From: Branchiostoma floridae | Lineage: Eukaryota; Chordata; Leptocardii; Amphioxiformes; Branchiostomatidae | Length of the DNA stretch: 64,000 bases | Reading direction: 5' to 3' | NCBI RefSeq assembly: GCF_000003815.2 | Contig: NC_049984.1 | Coordinates: forward strand, 16,606,684 to 16,670,683 | In this document: piece by piece, positions 13,001-22,264 of the stretch | Position numbering within the stretch: position 1 is the stretch's first letter | Layout of the letters: each line of letters starts with the position of its first letter | Program-made: the position numbers and the translations under genes | The notes under the pieces: model-generated | Told to the model about the DNA's origin: nothing | Seen by the model: the letters and a program-made list of their open reading frames with translations, nothing else | Databases searched by the model: none

Positions 13001-15790
13001 AACATTATTGTACCTTATTCCAGGACCAAGTATAAAGCGGCCGATCGGACACGTGGATTTTTACCCCAATGGAGGTCTGAACCAGCCCGGCTGCGATCCC
13101 TGTAAGTTTGACTTTGATTATGTCGTTGACTTTTCTTGTTCGTGAAAGGTAGCCATTTTATTGAGTACATTCTTTGCCACTATTATTGAAGTAGCGCCAG
13201 TAGCCCCTTACTTGTGAGTGGTCGGCACCTGGACCAAAAGGCCTCCAGTTTAAATCTAGACTGTTGTAGCTGATCCGACCCAATGCATGGTTACTGAAAA
13301 GGATACATTCATTCCATTCATTCCAGGATGTGAAGAAGTTGTTTCATTTTCCATTGTACTCGTCGAAAAGTGCTTTGGAAGGTAGCTTGAACAGGAATAC
13401 TGGTATACCATCGACCATGTGTATTTTTCTTGTCACACGATCAGAGATAGGTTGTTGAATAAGTTCTCAATGAAATAAACTCAATCAAGGTACGTGCATT
13501 TATACTTTTATTGTATTTCACCTTGTCTCTAATAAAAGATTTTCTTGTAGCTTTCACAGGAATGGACTGGTACTGTGACCACAGCAGGGCTTATAAACTG
13601 TTCCTGGACACTATGGACCCCACCACGCCGCCACTGCGCGCTTACAGGTGTGACAGTTACGAGCGCTTCCTAGCGGGAACCTGTATGAGCTGCAGGGCGA
13701 ACCGCTGCAGGAACATGGGGATAGACGCCACCAGAGTTCCCAGGAAGAAACACGTCAAGATGTACCTACAAACCGCGGGGCATTCCCCGTACAGAGGTAT
13801 GAAGACCTGTTCCTTTATGACACTTCGTGGAACAATGATTTATTCCACAGGAAAATGGGGAAGTTCACAATGAAATGATGCAAGTGGAAGTTTTCATGTG
13901 CTAGTTGAGGTTACTTGTGTGTAATGCATATAGGACTTAAAATTGCCTTCAACTAATTTGCTAACAAAATACCGGCAGATATCTTGATACTGTAATAAAG
14001 GAATGATAGAAGATTAACATAATTTTGTTGTAGAATGCAATTCATACAACAAAGAGAGAAAAGGCTATGTTTCCCTGCTTCACTACACCTTAGTAATACA
14101 TGAAAATTCATACATGTATTCCTAATGAGTTAAGACAGACCTTTGATTGTAAAACATATCTGTTCCCGTCACAAAGAAGCGAGAAGAAGTCGAATTGACT
14201 TTGTATGTACATGAAAGCTAATGTATATAGTGTACCACTACTCGGTTAAGTACATGAAAGCTAATGTATATACCACTACTCAGTGAAGATACACTTCCGC
14301 GGAGGCCGGTACCACAGCTACAGCGGGACCCTGTATGTCACCCTACATGGGACACAGGGCGACACAAGGGAGATCTCACTCAACGGGTCAGTTCAGACTA
14401 ACGACACAGGGGCCCGGCCGGGCTGTTTGTGGAAACGAAAACGAAAAATAGAAAAGCATACGTAAAAAATATACACAAATAATGCCCACAACTATTCTCT
14501 GTGCGCCTTGTGTAGTTTGGTGTCTTTTATATCATACTTTTCCCGAAAGCTGCCCGGCCGGGCCCCGGTTTAGAAATATGAGGTATGCCTTAGTAGATGG
14601 TTTTGTTTCCTTATGTCCGGGCCACATTTGTAAAACGGCGCCCGGTCATGCAGTGAACAAAAAGAAAGACATAAAAGACAACAAAACAAAAATACGTCAA
14701 AATATTAGTCATCGACATAATTTGTGTATATTTCTTGATATAATCTTATTTTTTTGGTTCCCCCAAACAGTCTTGCCGGGCCTCGGCTTGGAAATATCTC
14801 TGAATAGTAACAAATCCGTGTTTAGAAAATTAGTATCTAAATATGTAAAATCTAAATTAACAGTGACTCTATACTTTAGTTTAGTTTTCTTTGATGTTGA
14901 AATGTTAATGTTGTTTCTTCCATCTATATCGAAGTATGATGTCTTGATATCCAAGCAGATGTTGGGTAAGGGTCTAAACGTTTTCCGTCAACCGATGTTA
15001 CCCTAAGTCTGAAAACATCATAATCCACTGTCCCAGTATTTGCTCGGAGATTTATTGCGTGTCTTTTTCCACAGAGGAGAAATGGCGATAGACCCCAGGA
15101 AGTCAAGAACGTTCCTCGTCACAACGCCGCGATCTGTTGGCAAGCTGCAGGGCGTCACATTCCGCTGGGAGGCGCCCCTACCACCTCAGGAGGATTCTGG
15201 GACTGGCAGCTGGTTCTCCTGGTTCAAAAAGCGTTCCGTGGATAACATATCTCCTCTTCCTGACAACAGACTTTTGTTACATGATAAACAAAACGATGTA
15301 CAACTTCTCGTTAAAGAGAAGGCGAAGGATCATGACGTCAGTGACGGTAACAAAGTACCGTATGTGCGACGTAACCGACGTTCCTCCTCCGAAGACGACG
15401 TCATTTACGTCAGAACAATCAGGATCAAGTCTGGAGTTTCTCAAGAAAGGTCTGTACACATTCAGATAAACACTCTTGGCTAGTATTTACGAGATGAGAA
15501 ATTTATAAAGTATTTTATAGCATCGTTGTCCTATTGTCGAATAGATTACACATGGTTGGCAGAGTGTATGTTTATCAATATCAACCAACAACGCACACAA
15601 AATTTGTCTTTTGTTTCCTTTCTTCGTTTTATTTCTTTTTATCAGTGTCATATTTGAAAATAGTAAGCGTGGCCGTTAACTGTTTCCTTTTTATACATCT
15701 CTTTCCAGGATTCGGTTCTGCAACCCTCGCCAACAGTACCGGACAGAAGGCGTTCCTCCGAACCAAAGTGTCCGATTTCGGGCTTGTTGA
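3926..15790 (+). CDS. Secreted lipase/phospholipase A1-like enzyme, 11 exons, complete
   Basis: Member of the pancreatic/lipoprotein lipase superfamily; by homology it hydrolyses ester bonds of extracellular glycerolipids or phospholipids. Exons: 3926-4010, 9819-9936, 10167-10343, 11154-11292, 11745-11853, 12161-12277, 13024-13101, 13551-13796, 14284-14386, 15075-15449, 15709-15790. All phases agree, giving 542 residues. A signal peptide is followed by the family N-terminal LGCFS motif. The catalytic triad is Ser189 (GFSFG), Asp212 (GLDPA) and His285 ([10 protein letters not shown]). The lid between Cys272 and Cys283 has only ten residues, as in PS-PLA1 and unlike the roughly 22-residue lids of LPL and pancreatic lipase. 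A PLAT domain covers about 355-516. It has a Trp-rich SWFSWF segment, as in the LPL lipid-binding loop, and ends with the family C-terminal cysteine pattern (Cys520, Cys542). Odd feature: a charged insert of about 55 residues with RRNRR at 489-493. Assignment to a named vertebrate orthologue (PLA1A versus LPL/LIPC/LIPG) is open. Confidence 0.92.
4277..4575 (-). CDS. Unrecognised open frame, possible terminal exon
   Basis: About 98 codons open to a TGA at the lower coordinate. The frame has no ATG at its head but could follow an acceptor (aaagttcag, cut near 4575). The product has an acidic, Asp/Thr-rich centre and a strongly basic end ([24 protein letters not shown]). The composition is unlike the AT-rich surroundings. 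I do not recognise it. It may be an exon of an unseen gene, a decayed transposon frame, or chance. Confidence 0.2.
6445..7015. repeat. Degenerate tandem repeat, about 147 bp unit, four copies
   Basis: Copies start near 6445, 6591, 6740 and 6888. Each has a gctgtatctccggaac-like head, a tgcgacgatttttgg-like segment, a ttgattttgggcctcct-like segment and a gcttgaacttgacat tail. The periodicity explains the long antisense open frames over this stretch. Confidence 0.8.
9819..9936 (+). CDS. Lipase exon 2: mature N terminus
   Basis: Encodes the family N-terminal motif ([15 protein letters not shown]) and DVINTK, equivalent to the start of mature pancreatic lipase. It has a tgtttcag acceptor and a gtaagt donor. 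Confidence 0.9.
9995..10072. repeat. (GT)n microsatellite
   Basis: An interrupted GT run inside lipase intron 2, 58 bases after the exon 2 donor. Confidence 0.95.
10167..10343 (+). CDS. Lipase exon 3
   Basis: Encodes [11 protein letters not shown], matching the first beta strand of the family (FLLYTNENP in pancreatic lipase), a possible N-glycosylation site (NMT), and the IHGF oxyanion-hole region. The donor is gtttgt. Confidence 0.92.
11154..11292 (+). CDS. Lipase exon 4
   Basis: Encodes [14 protein letters not shown], the conserved VDW-GGSRT block, followed by the helix leading to the nucleophile. It ends in phase 0 with a gtaact donor. Confidence 0.95.
11494..11610. repeat. Palindrome-ended short element in lipase intron 4
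   Basis: Bounded by perfect 12-bp inverted ends GTAGTTCGCTCC and GGAGCGAACTAC. Between them are two related halves, each running from a gcgac block through a stretch ending in ataaac to agcga. It resembles a small MITE built by internal duplication. Confidence 0.5.
11745..11853 (+). CDS. Lipase exon 5: catalytic serine
   Basis: Encodes the nucleophile elbow [10 protein letters not shown]. GxSxG is intact, but the family's usual GHSLGAH is changed to GFSFGSQ. An NQT glycosylation sequon lies at the exon start. Confidence 0.95.
11867..12005. repeat. Imperfect CATT/CGTT tetranucleotide array
   Basis: About 140 bp of attc/gttc/atcc tetramers immediately after lipase exon 5. It yields a spurious Ser/His/Ile/Phe-rich open frame. 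Confidence 0.95.
12161..12277 (+). CDS. Lipase exon 6: catalytic aspartate
   Basis: Encodes [11 protein letters not shown] with the triad Asp212, and FVDVIHTDG, which is typical of the family. Confidence 0.95.
12540..12559. repeat. (TA)n microsatellite
   Basis: Ten TA units in lipase intron 6. Confidence 0.95.
12672..12844. mobile_element. MITE with CAGTAGA inverted ends and TA target duplication
   Basis: 173 bp in lipase intron 6. The left end reads CAGTAGATGCC and, inverted, the right end reads CAGTAGAAGCC. Similarity continues for about 27 bp to an ATTGCAC block. TA flanks both sides (12670-12671, 12845-12846). The CAGT start and TA duplication fit a non-autonomous pogo/Tigger-like element of the Tc1/mariner superfamily; the family name is inference. 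Confidence 0.75.
13024..13101 (+). CDS. Lipase exon 7: start of the lid
   Basis: Encodes [18 protein letters not shown]. The first lid cysteine (272) lies near the exon end. Confidence 0.93.
13551..13796 (+). CDS. Lipase exon 8: catalytic histidine and hinge
   Basis: Encodes the second lid cysteine (283), the triad His285 in [10 protein letters not shown] and a cysteine-rich stretch ([15 protein letters not shown]) like the equivalent part of PS-PLA1. It then enters the PLAT domain. Confidence 0.94.
14207..14283 (+). repeat. Tandem duplication ending at the exon 9 splice acceptor
   Basis: The block gtacatgaaagctaatgtat...ccactactc occurs at 14207-14245 and again at 14250-14283. The second copy ends cag and is the inferred acceptor. 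The first ends cgg, so it lacks the AG. Confidence 0.8.
14284..14386 (+). CDS. Lipase exon 9: PLAT domain
   Basis: Encodes [18 protein letters not shown], a PLAT beta-strand segment. The acceptor ctactcag has a poor pyrimidine tract and lies at the end of a short tandem duplication (see 14207-14283). Confidence 0.88.
14412..14563. repeat. Pair of GCCCGGCCGGGC palindromes in inverted orientation
   Basis: The 12-bp palindrome occurs at 14412-14423 and 14552-14563. Its flanks (aggggcc, ggcccc) are also mirrored, so the two sites form the arms of a larger inverted repeat within lipase intron 9. A weaker third relative is near 14774. Confidence 0.6.
15075..15449 (+). CDS. Lipase exon 10: PLAT domain with charged insert
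   Basis: Encodes GVTFRWE, the Trp-rich SWFSWFKKR segment, then about 55 charged residues containing RRNRR, and returns to [14 protein letters not shown], which aligns with the LPL block before its FC motif. The donor gtctgt is weak. Confidence 0.88.
15709..15790 (+). CDS. Lipase exon 11: C terminus
   Basis: In the frame set by exon 10 it encodes [14 protein letters not shown] and ends RFRAC then TGA. The paired terminal cysteines match the family's C-terminal pattern. The other open frame through this exon does not fit the phase. Confidence 0.88.
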
Positions 15791-16222
15791 CATCCGATAG
15801 CCATTAGACAATCTCATGTTACAAATCATAGCTAGATATCAGCTTATTGCAGAATCAACAGCAGTTTGAAAAGACTCTGACTCGCCTGTGCCACCATCAA
15901 TGACTTTTAAAATCTTAACAAGTCCATCTATATCTCCAAGTAGATGTTGGTAGATCAGCTTGCGATTTTCCGACTTTCCTCAGCACCAAAAAACAACAAC
16001 AACGCAACCAGCTGCAGAAAAAAACGTCATCGACAACGTACATTTTATGTTAGACTTTAGGTCCTCCCGCAGCTTTGAACCAACATATGCTTAAAGATTA
16101 TTCAGTAGCAAAATCGTGGTGCTCGATTCGTTGATATTGTGGGTGTTATTTTTGTGATAGGTTAGCTAGTTAGTTAGCTAGTTAGTTGATTTTCCTGGAT
16201 AGTGTTGGCTAAGAATTAATCT

Positions 16223-16270
16223 TTCGAATTTCCTTTACCTTGAAGGGGTTCGAATTTCCTTTACCTTGAA
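16223..16270 (+). repeat. Two 22-bp direct copies, 26-bp period
   Basis: The block ttcgaatttcctttaccttg plus aa occurs at 16223-16244 and 16249-16270, separated by four G. Confidence 0.9.
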
Positions 16271-17516
16271 AGTTAGTTGATTTCCTGGATATTGTTGGTC
16301 AATAATTAATTATAATCTTTCGGATTTGACTGATGAGTTGGATACTTATAAGCTTGCTATGTTGAGCGAAACTATATTGCAGAATATTGTTTCATTCAGT
16401 GTCAAACACTGACGCTATGCTAAAACTACTAAGGGTATACTGTCGATTTTCTTCACCAATAACTGAATATTACTGCCACATACAACGTAAACACATTTTT
16501 CACTGCGGTTAACAAAGTTTCCAATGGAAAAGAATATGTTATTTTGTATGTTGCGCGTTCTGCTATGAATTGAGGTGAATTGAGTTGAATTCTACGCAGG
16601 TATTTCCAAAGACCAATTAAATATGCTATGCAATTACAATTCCAAACAGTCTTTTCTTACGTCCACTGGTACATGATCTACTGGTTTTCGCTCGTATTAC
16701 TCAGTATCTCAAAGGGGAATGCGTACACAAATATGACTATACGGTAAAGATGCGACAATGGTATTGTTGCAGCATTTAATGTAAAACCTGTACTTGTTCA
16801 TCCATATATTCACTCAGCAAAATCAGTCATCTTGTTGGACATTGATATCCAAAGGTTCTCGATAATACAGGAAAAGTATCAAACAATATATACAACATTT
16901 AACGGAACATATACACAGGATAAGATGCAACAACTAGCACAGAGGACATCCAGTTAACGAAATTTTCACAAAACTTTTTCAAAGTTGATCTTGTGCAGAA
17001 CACGTTGCCTTGTCACGATACACCATTCTTATGCTGTACCATTTTCAGAAAACCGGTAACTAGTTACTCAAATAATACACGTCAAGTTCAAGCAATATAC
17101 TTCTGCTTATTGTCGCAGAGGGGTGGGTGAAAGTAGCATGGCTAAATTTAGGTCTTTCTGAATGGAAAGGGCTTCACAAGCAAACGTCTTTACGATCTAT
17201 CATAAATTCATAATATACAATTTTATGTACTTCAGTCGTACAGGTAACTGCTGTCCATAGTTAAGAGTGCTAGCTAAAACAAACAAAACGTTTCTTTGTT
17301 CCCCGCACAAATCCCAAGCAGAGTATCGCTACGCGTGCAATGATAACTCATTCAGTGCATGCGACGCTCTTGTGCATGGTGGGAGAAACGAGTCATATAT
17401 ACAAATATTAAAATGGTAAAGATCTACAAAGCCATCTTACACTCTAAAAGATCTGTACTCAGTCAGCCCCATAAACTGACTACATGTCTTTGGCACGCTT
17501 TCGTCTCAGATTTAGT

Positions 17517-17752
17517 CTAGATGCCAGACTGTTTCCAAGGCCTACACTTGCAAGCTCCTTGGCTTCAAAGATAGCATGCCCCCAATGAAATTTTACCACA
17601 GACACCCCTCATTTTGTTTCAGTTAGACGCCGCTGCCCTCAGTCTAAGTGAAGGGTATCTGTGGCGAAATTTCTTTGGGGGCATGTTGGCCCTAGAGCCA
17701 ACCGCTGAGCTGGCAGTTGTAGGCCCTGGAAGCAGTCTGGCATCCAGGCTAG
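17517..17752. mobile_element. Foldback element (long inverted repeat) downstream of GDF5/6/7
   Basis: Arms of about 95-100 bp face each other around a short centre. The outer part reads GATGCCAGACTG on the left and CAGTCTGGCATC on the right. The inner part reads catgcccccaa...ccacaga, and its inverse lies near 17662-17687. A related arm is at 46291-46331. The right arm ends 40 bp below the GDF5/6/7 stop codon, so it may be transcribed as part of that gene's 3' UTR. Confidence 0.8.
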
Positions 17753-17792
17753 TTATCGTCTCCAATTCTATTGTAGCGATCTGACTAGAGGA

Positions 17793-17922
17793 CTACCGAC
17801 AGCCACATTGGTCGGCCACCATGTCGTCGTACTTCTTGTACACCACGGTGTCCTTCCCGTCTATGTACAGGATACTGATGGGGCTGAGTTTGGTGGGCAC
17901 ACAGCAGACCTTCTCAACAGCC
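17793..17922 (-). CDS. GDF5/6/7: GDF5/6/7 exon 3: second half of mature domain
   Basis: Encodes [19 protein letters not shown] through DQCGCR and TAG, with cysteines 4-7. The acceptor ccccccag is strong. Confidence 0.95.
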
Positions 17923-20900
17923 CTGGGGGGAGAAAGAAGAGGAACAAATGCCTTAGCATGAAAGTTCATCTGTGCTGGTTATACCCCTGTCACATTTGTC
18001 GAAAATCGATCGGACGACGATTCTGCTAGCCTCCGTAGCAGGCTCTCTGTGACCTTTTTTGAGCTCATAATACACTTTTGCTGGCCATTTCTATTTGTAC
18101 TCGGTCGCTGATTGCTGTCGTTTTCTGATTGTCGGCCTCTTGCAAAAAAGGCCCCAGAGAGCCTGCTATGGAGGCTACGATTCTGCGGCAATCACCTGAT
18201 CCTCGCTTATGATAATAACTTTATTGCACAACAATTGTACAAGGTACAAAGTATGGCTTTAACAGTGACAGGGATGGTTTTGGGGTGAAAAATACGCGCA
18301 ACCCTCTATCGATCTTAAATATGGCCAATCTTCCATCGATACGCCCGAAGATCGTGGATAATGTGACAGGGGTATAAATGACATTTTGGATAAATACACA
18401 AAACTTTACCTAACCAACACCAAAATTGATTGAAACTCACCCCAAATTTTCAGCCGACTAAAAAGTACTTAATATCTTAGGGAACAAAAGTCGTTAATAT
18501 CATAATGCTGGAGACCTGAAAACTTTGACTGAGGTCACTCCATGGTTGTGTGGTTTTCGGGTATGCACGTGTGTGGTTACGTGGGTGGTCGTCACTATTT
18601 CAGACGTTTTCAAACTATGAGTCATTGAACAAACTTTGCCCATTGGGCCACAATGTAGTAGTATACTATAGAAATGTAAGGATACATTCACCTTTAGCTC
18701 TTGTAGTGAGCGTATGCTGCTTGAAAGAAAAGTATTTCTAGGATAATTTTAAAAATTATTACATCCAAAACAAAAATCGAACGTAACTTAATAATCGTGC
18801 AATCACAGAAAGTCATATGCCTACTGAATGCAAGACATTGCTCCCTTTGATGTCTGTCTGGTAAGTTGCATCTGATAGAGGACATACATAGTAAATATGT
18901 TCCTAATTATCAAGTCCTACTTTGCAGTTTATAGAGTTGACAAGTGCATAGTTGGGAAGGAGATGAATGGGTACAAAATACCTAACAACATATCAAAAAC
19001 ATCCAGACCCGAACCTCTACTTGGAGAATAAGCTCCGTCTATCATATTCCTTCCAACTTCCAGAACACTGTTGGTTTACAACCCACACAGAGATTATTGG
19101 ACCATTAATTTTTCCTTCATGATAGATAACATACATGTTAAATGTCCGTGAGTCCTACCTGGGGTTCATGGAGTTGACGAGTGTCTGTACGATGGCGTGG
19201 TTGGTGGGTTCCAGGTGAGACCGGAGGGGGAAGGAGCAGGCGCCGGCGCAGTAGTGAGCGTCGTAGTTAGTCGGTGCGATGATCCAGTCATCCCAGCCCA
19301 GGTCGTGAAAGCTCACTTGAAGCGACCTCCGCATGCAGCCGTGTCTCCTCGTGCGGCGCGGGCTCGCGTTCTTCCGTCGGGACCGCCTCTTCTCTCTCCC
19401 GCCGGACCCCGCCGTGGCGTTCGTCAGCGCCCCGATGAAAGGAGACTCCGTGATCGATCGTGGCCCGAGCGACTTGGATGACACCAGGAGTAGGGACGTT
19501 TTGTCCGTGTGACGTGAGTTCAACCCGAACCCCTCGTTCACGACGTTCACCTCCCGTCCGGACCGTAAGGACCGCACCACCAGCTCGAAGCAGGCGACGT
19601 CGACGTTCTTCCGCACGGCTCTCCTGACGGCGTGACGCACGTCGAACTGGTACCACGTCTTGGACTCGCCGCTTTTCGGGGACAGGTTTTTGGAGTCTAG
19701 TCTTGCGCGGCGGCGACGCCCCCTGCTGCACGTGTACAGCTCGGCTCGCTCCGGTGGACCGTCCTGCTCCAGAACCGTGAGCGGGGTCGGCTCGCGGAAC
19801 ACCCGCAGGATGGCCGACACCACGTCGTCGTTGGAGAGAGACGAAATGTTGAAGAAGTAGCGATGACGTTTGTCGTGTTCGCCCGGCAGCTGTTCAAAAT
19901 CTGGACATCGAAAGAAACAGGGCGTCGTAAATGAAGACGTAAAAACGATCTGTGGCACAGAAATAAGAGCAGAAAGCTGGAACAAAACATTCTATTCCAT
20001 ACATTACGTACATCGACGTTTGCAATTTTGTTGAATAATGGGCGCCCGTATAATTTAGATCACCAATATCACGATTTTTTTTCAATTCCATCCATGTATG
20101 ATTGTAGACAAAATAAAGGACAACAAAAGCACCTGACCTAAAAAATTGCAAATAGGCTATTGTCTCAACAGGTGAGGAATGAGTCACACGTTAAACCTGA
20201 ATGTACCAACGGAATCAACGATCTCCACCTGACATAGACCTCATTATAACCTTCCACACACTAACCGTTGAAGTACTGGTTAGAACTCTTCTATGGCTCC
20301 ACCAACAGGGGGTTCCTTTAACACCTGAGGTGAACACCGTTAGGTGCCCTTAAGGCTATACTTGAGAACGGTGACCAACGTCAGGACCGCCTTTTCAAAC
20401 ACACCTTGTGGGTGTTGGGTACATGACACGTTTTAAACGCCCTTTCCTTTCCCACGGGACAAATTTGTCGGAAACTTTGACAGAAGAAAATGAGATTTCC
20501 GGTTCTAAAAACGTCTCCTGTGTTTGGGATATGTTTACGTCTTCGCGATAGAAACAAAGTTAAAGCTCTACTTACTGTGTTAAAGTCGTTGAAAGCTTTT
20601 TCTTTAGTTTCTGGTCTACTTGTGTCTTCAAAGGGTCTTCCGTGTTCAGCTCTACTTCTAGTCTGTAAGCTACTGTTGGTGAACTTTACAATAGACACAA
20701 CTAGGAAGCGAAGGTGTCAATGCTGCGGTTTCTTTTTGGAGAACAGTCGAGTCGAGTCTGGTGGGAGACGACAAAACAAAGTGCGGACAAAAACCACTTG
20801 ACGCCGTCCGCAAGCCTCACAGAAAAGCCATCGAGGTCTTTTGATAGTCGGTCGGACCATTTACCGACAAGGACGGCGTTTTGTCCGGATGTTTTTCGGG

Positions 20901-21477
20901 GTATCACGCGTCCAAAAGTGTGCGCAGGTGGTTTCGGGGGTGTAAAGGGTCTACATTATCGTCGCGAGACAGAAAGTCTGGCGGGGAAAGACTATCCACA
21001 AGGGGCTGACTGGGCGGCCTTGTGCCCCTGTCAGTCGGTAATGCACCCAAATCGAAGAGCGGGAGAAAACTGAGCCAAACCGGCAGCTAGCAAACAAGGA
21101 GGACAAGTGAAGACAGAAGGCTAGCGGCCGCACCTTGTCGATCGAACTGATAACGTCGCCATGGTAGCACACATTAGCGCAGACCAAAACTTCCCCGTCA
21201 GAAGATAGCTTACGTATAATTATATCCTACCTACAGCCTTGTCGACGAACGCCCGCACCGTGTCCGCTTGTCCCGCCTCCACGGCTGACACCAGGCCCTT
21301 CTTCCGAGTATACAGCCCGAGCATGTACCGGTAGGGTACCGCTCCTTTACCGGGCTCGTCTTCGGACTCTGAGGGTCTTAAGTTTCCTCGCCTTTCGACC
21401 GCCTCCTCCTTAGCGAGGGATGAGGATGAGATGAAGAAGACGCACAGCGAGCTCAGCAAGAGACTCCTCCACGCCAT
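17793..21477 (-). CDS. GDF5/6/7: GDF5/6/7-family TGF-beta ligand precursor, 3 exons, complete
   Basis: Secreted BMP-class growth factor; family members bind BMP receptors as cysteine-linked dimers and signal through Smad1/5/8. Exons in coding order: 21477-21231, 19900-19159, 17922-17793, with phases agreeing, 372 residues. The signal peptide is [20 protein letters not shown] followed by LA. The propeptide contains [10 protein letters not shown], which aligns with VPHEYMLSLY of GDF5, and three possible N-glycosylation sites. Basic clusters (EKRRSRR, PRRTRR) precede the mature domain and are probable furin sites. The mature domain has seven cysteines. [28 protein letters not shown] and [17 protein letters not shown] are close to vertebrate GDF5/6/7 and separate it from BMP2/4, BMP3, ADMP and Vg1. 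The ATG has A at -3 and G at +4. Unusual: an intron splits the mature domain. Confidence 0.95.
17984..18372. mobile_element. MITE with CCCCTGTCACA inverted ends, in GDF5/6/7 intron 2
   Basis: Ends CCCCTGTCACATT and, inverted, the same, with TA on both sides (17982-17983, 18373-18374); the perfect match including flanks is TTATACCCCTGTCACA. A second inverted repeat of about 35 bp (TAGCCTCCGTAGCAGGCTCT and partner, 18029-18062 and 18139-18175) is nested in its left half. No coding content. Confidence 0.8.
19159..19900 (-). CDS. GDF5/6/7: GDF5/6/7 exon 2: prodomain, cleavage site, first half of mature domain
   Basis: Encodes [12 protein letters not shown], equivalent to RYVFDISAL of GDF5, then the furin-type basic clusters and mature cysteines 1-3 up to VNSMNP. 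The donor AG|gtagga is in phase 2. Confidence 0.95.
19901..21230 (-). other. GDF5/6/7: GDF5/6/7 intron 1
   Basis: 1.3 kb. I see no coding exon or terminal-repeat element. The GC content is moderate towards exon 1. Confidence 0.5.
21231..21477 (-). CDS. GDF5/6/7: GDF5/6/7 exon 1: signal peptide and start of prodomain
   Basis: Encodes the signal peptide and the YMLGLY prodomain helix, ending in AFVDKAV. The donor is gtagga in phase 1; the first base joins AT of exon 2 to give Asp. Confidence 0.93.
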
Positions 21478-22264
21478 TTTGGCCCCTCACAAAGCTCTAT
21501 CCAAACTTGAAGTGTGCGCGCGTGCCGGAGTCCCAAGAACATATCTGATACGCCAGCCGACACAGGAAAACGGGATCGAAGTAACAGAACGCACTGTTCT
21601 CTCGATCACCCCCCTTGCTGAAAAGGTTGTAAGTTATTCTAAGCGGAGAATAGAAAAGAAATCAATCTACCCCTTTCACAAAAGCGCACACTGTTTTTCC
21701 TACGCGTCACAAACCGTGCAGTCCTTAACCTCCGCTGGGGTTACAAAAACTGTACTTCTGAACAAATAGCCAAGAATATCAAAGAGTTCCTGTGTCCGAA
21801 GTGAGGAAATCTTTCCGCTACGTCATCAGAAAAACTGGCCTATCAATCGGGAGGTTTGTACTGGTGGGAAATGTGTCTTGTAAAGGTCGCTGTAATTCGA
21901 TGACGCGGCCATTTCCTGCATCCACGCCTAATGGTGGACGCTGTATCAATCTTTTCTTTCACCGATCCTCGGCCTGAGCTCGTGTTCAGGTTATTGTGGG
22001 GCGGGAGGGATTGTCTTTCCCTTGTTGTTGGCGGTTTAGTGGTAAGAAAGTACCCAACTGTGGTATAGGAACCTCTAACGGGATGATACAGGTGCTACAA
22101 TGTAGATGGTGGGACGAACCCCTATCATCTAAGTATATATACGTTCTCATATAAATTATAGTTTAAGAAACAACGAATTTTGATCAACGCCATATAAAGG
22201 CCCATCCACTATTGTGCGCAGATCCAGGTCCATATGGGTTATGTATTTTTTGTTTGGCTAACTT

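Larger units (their letters stand above)
15791..17792. other. Convergent intergenic region between lipase and GDF5/6/7
   Basis: Holds both 3' flanks. I see no clear canonical polyadenylation signal for either gene. It contains a 22-bp direct repeat with a 26-bp period (16223-16270), a tagttagc run at 16160-16190 and the foldback element at 17517-17752. Confidence 0.6.

Noticed and set aside
15709-15803. Alternative last lipase exon frame ending SDFGLVDIR
   Set aside because: It does not match the phase of exon 10. The phase-correct frame gives the family's RFC...C ending and stops at 15790.
16223-16270. ggttcgaatttcc as a tRNA or SINE B box
   Set aside because: The motif is part of a 22-bp direct repeat with no A box or cloverleaf around it.
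17793-21477. Reading the TGF-beta gene as ADMP, BMP2/4 or Vg1
   Set aside because: [12 protein letters not shown] and [16 protein letters not shown] are GDF5/6/7 signatures, and the prodomain YMLGLY block agrees. The other families differ at these places.
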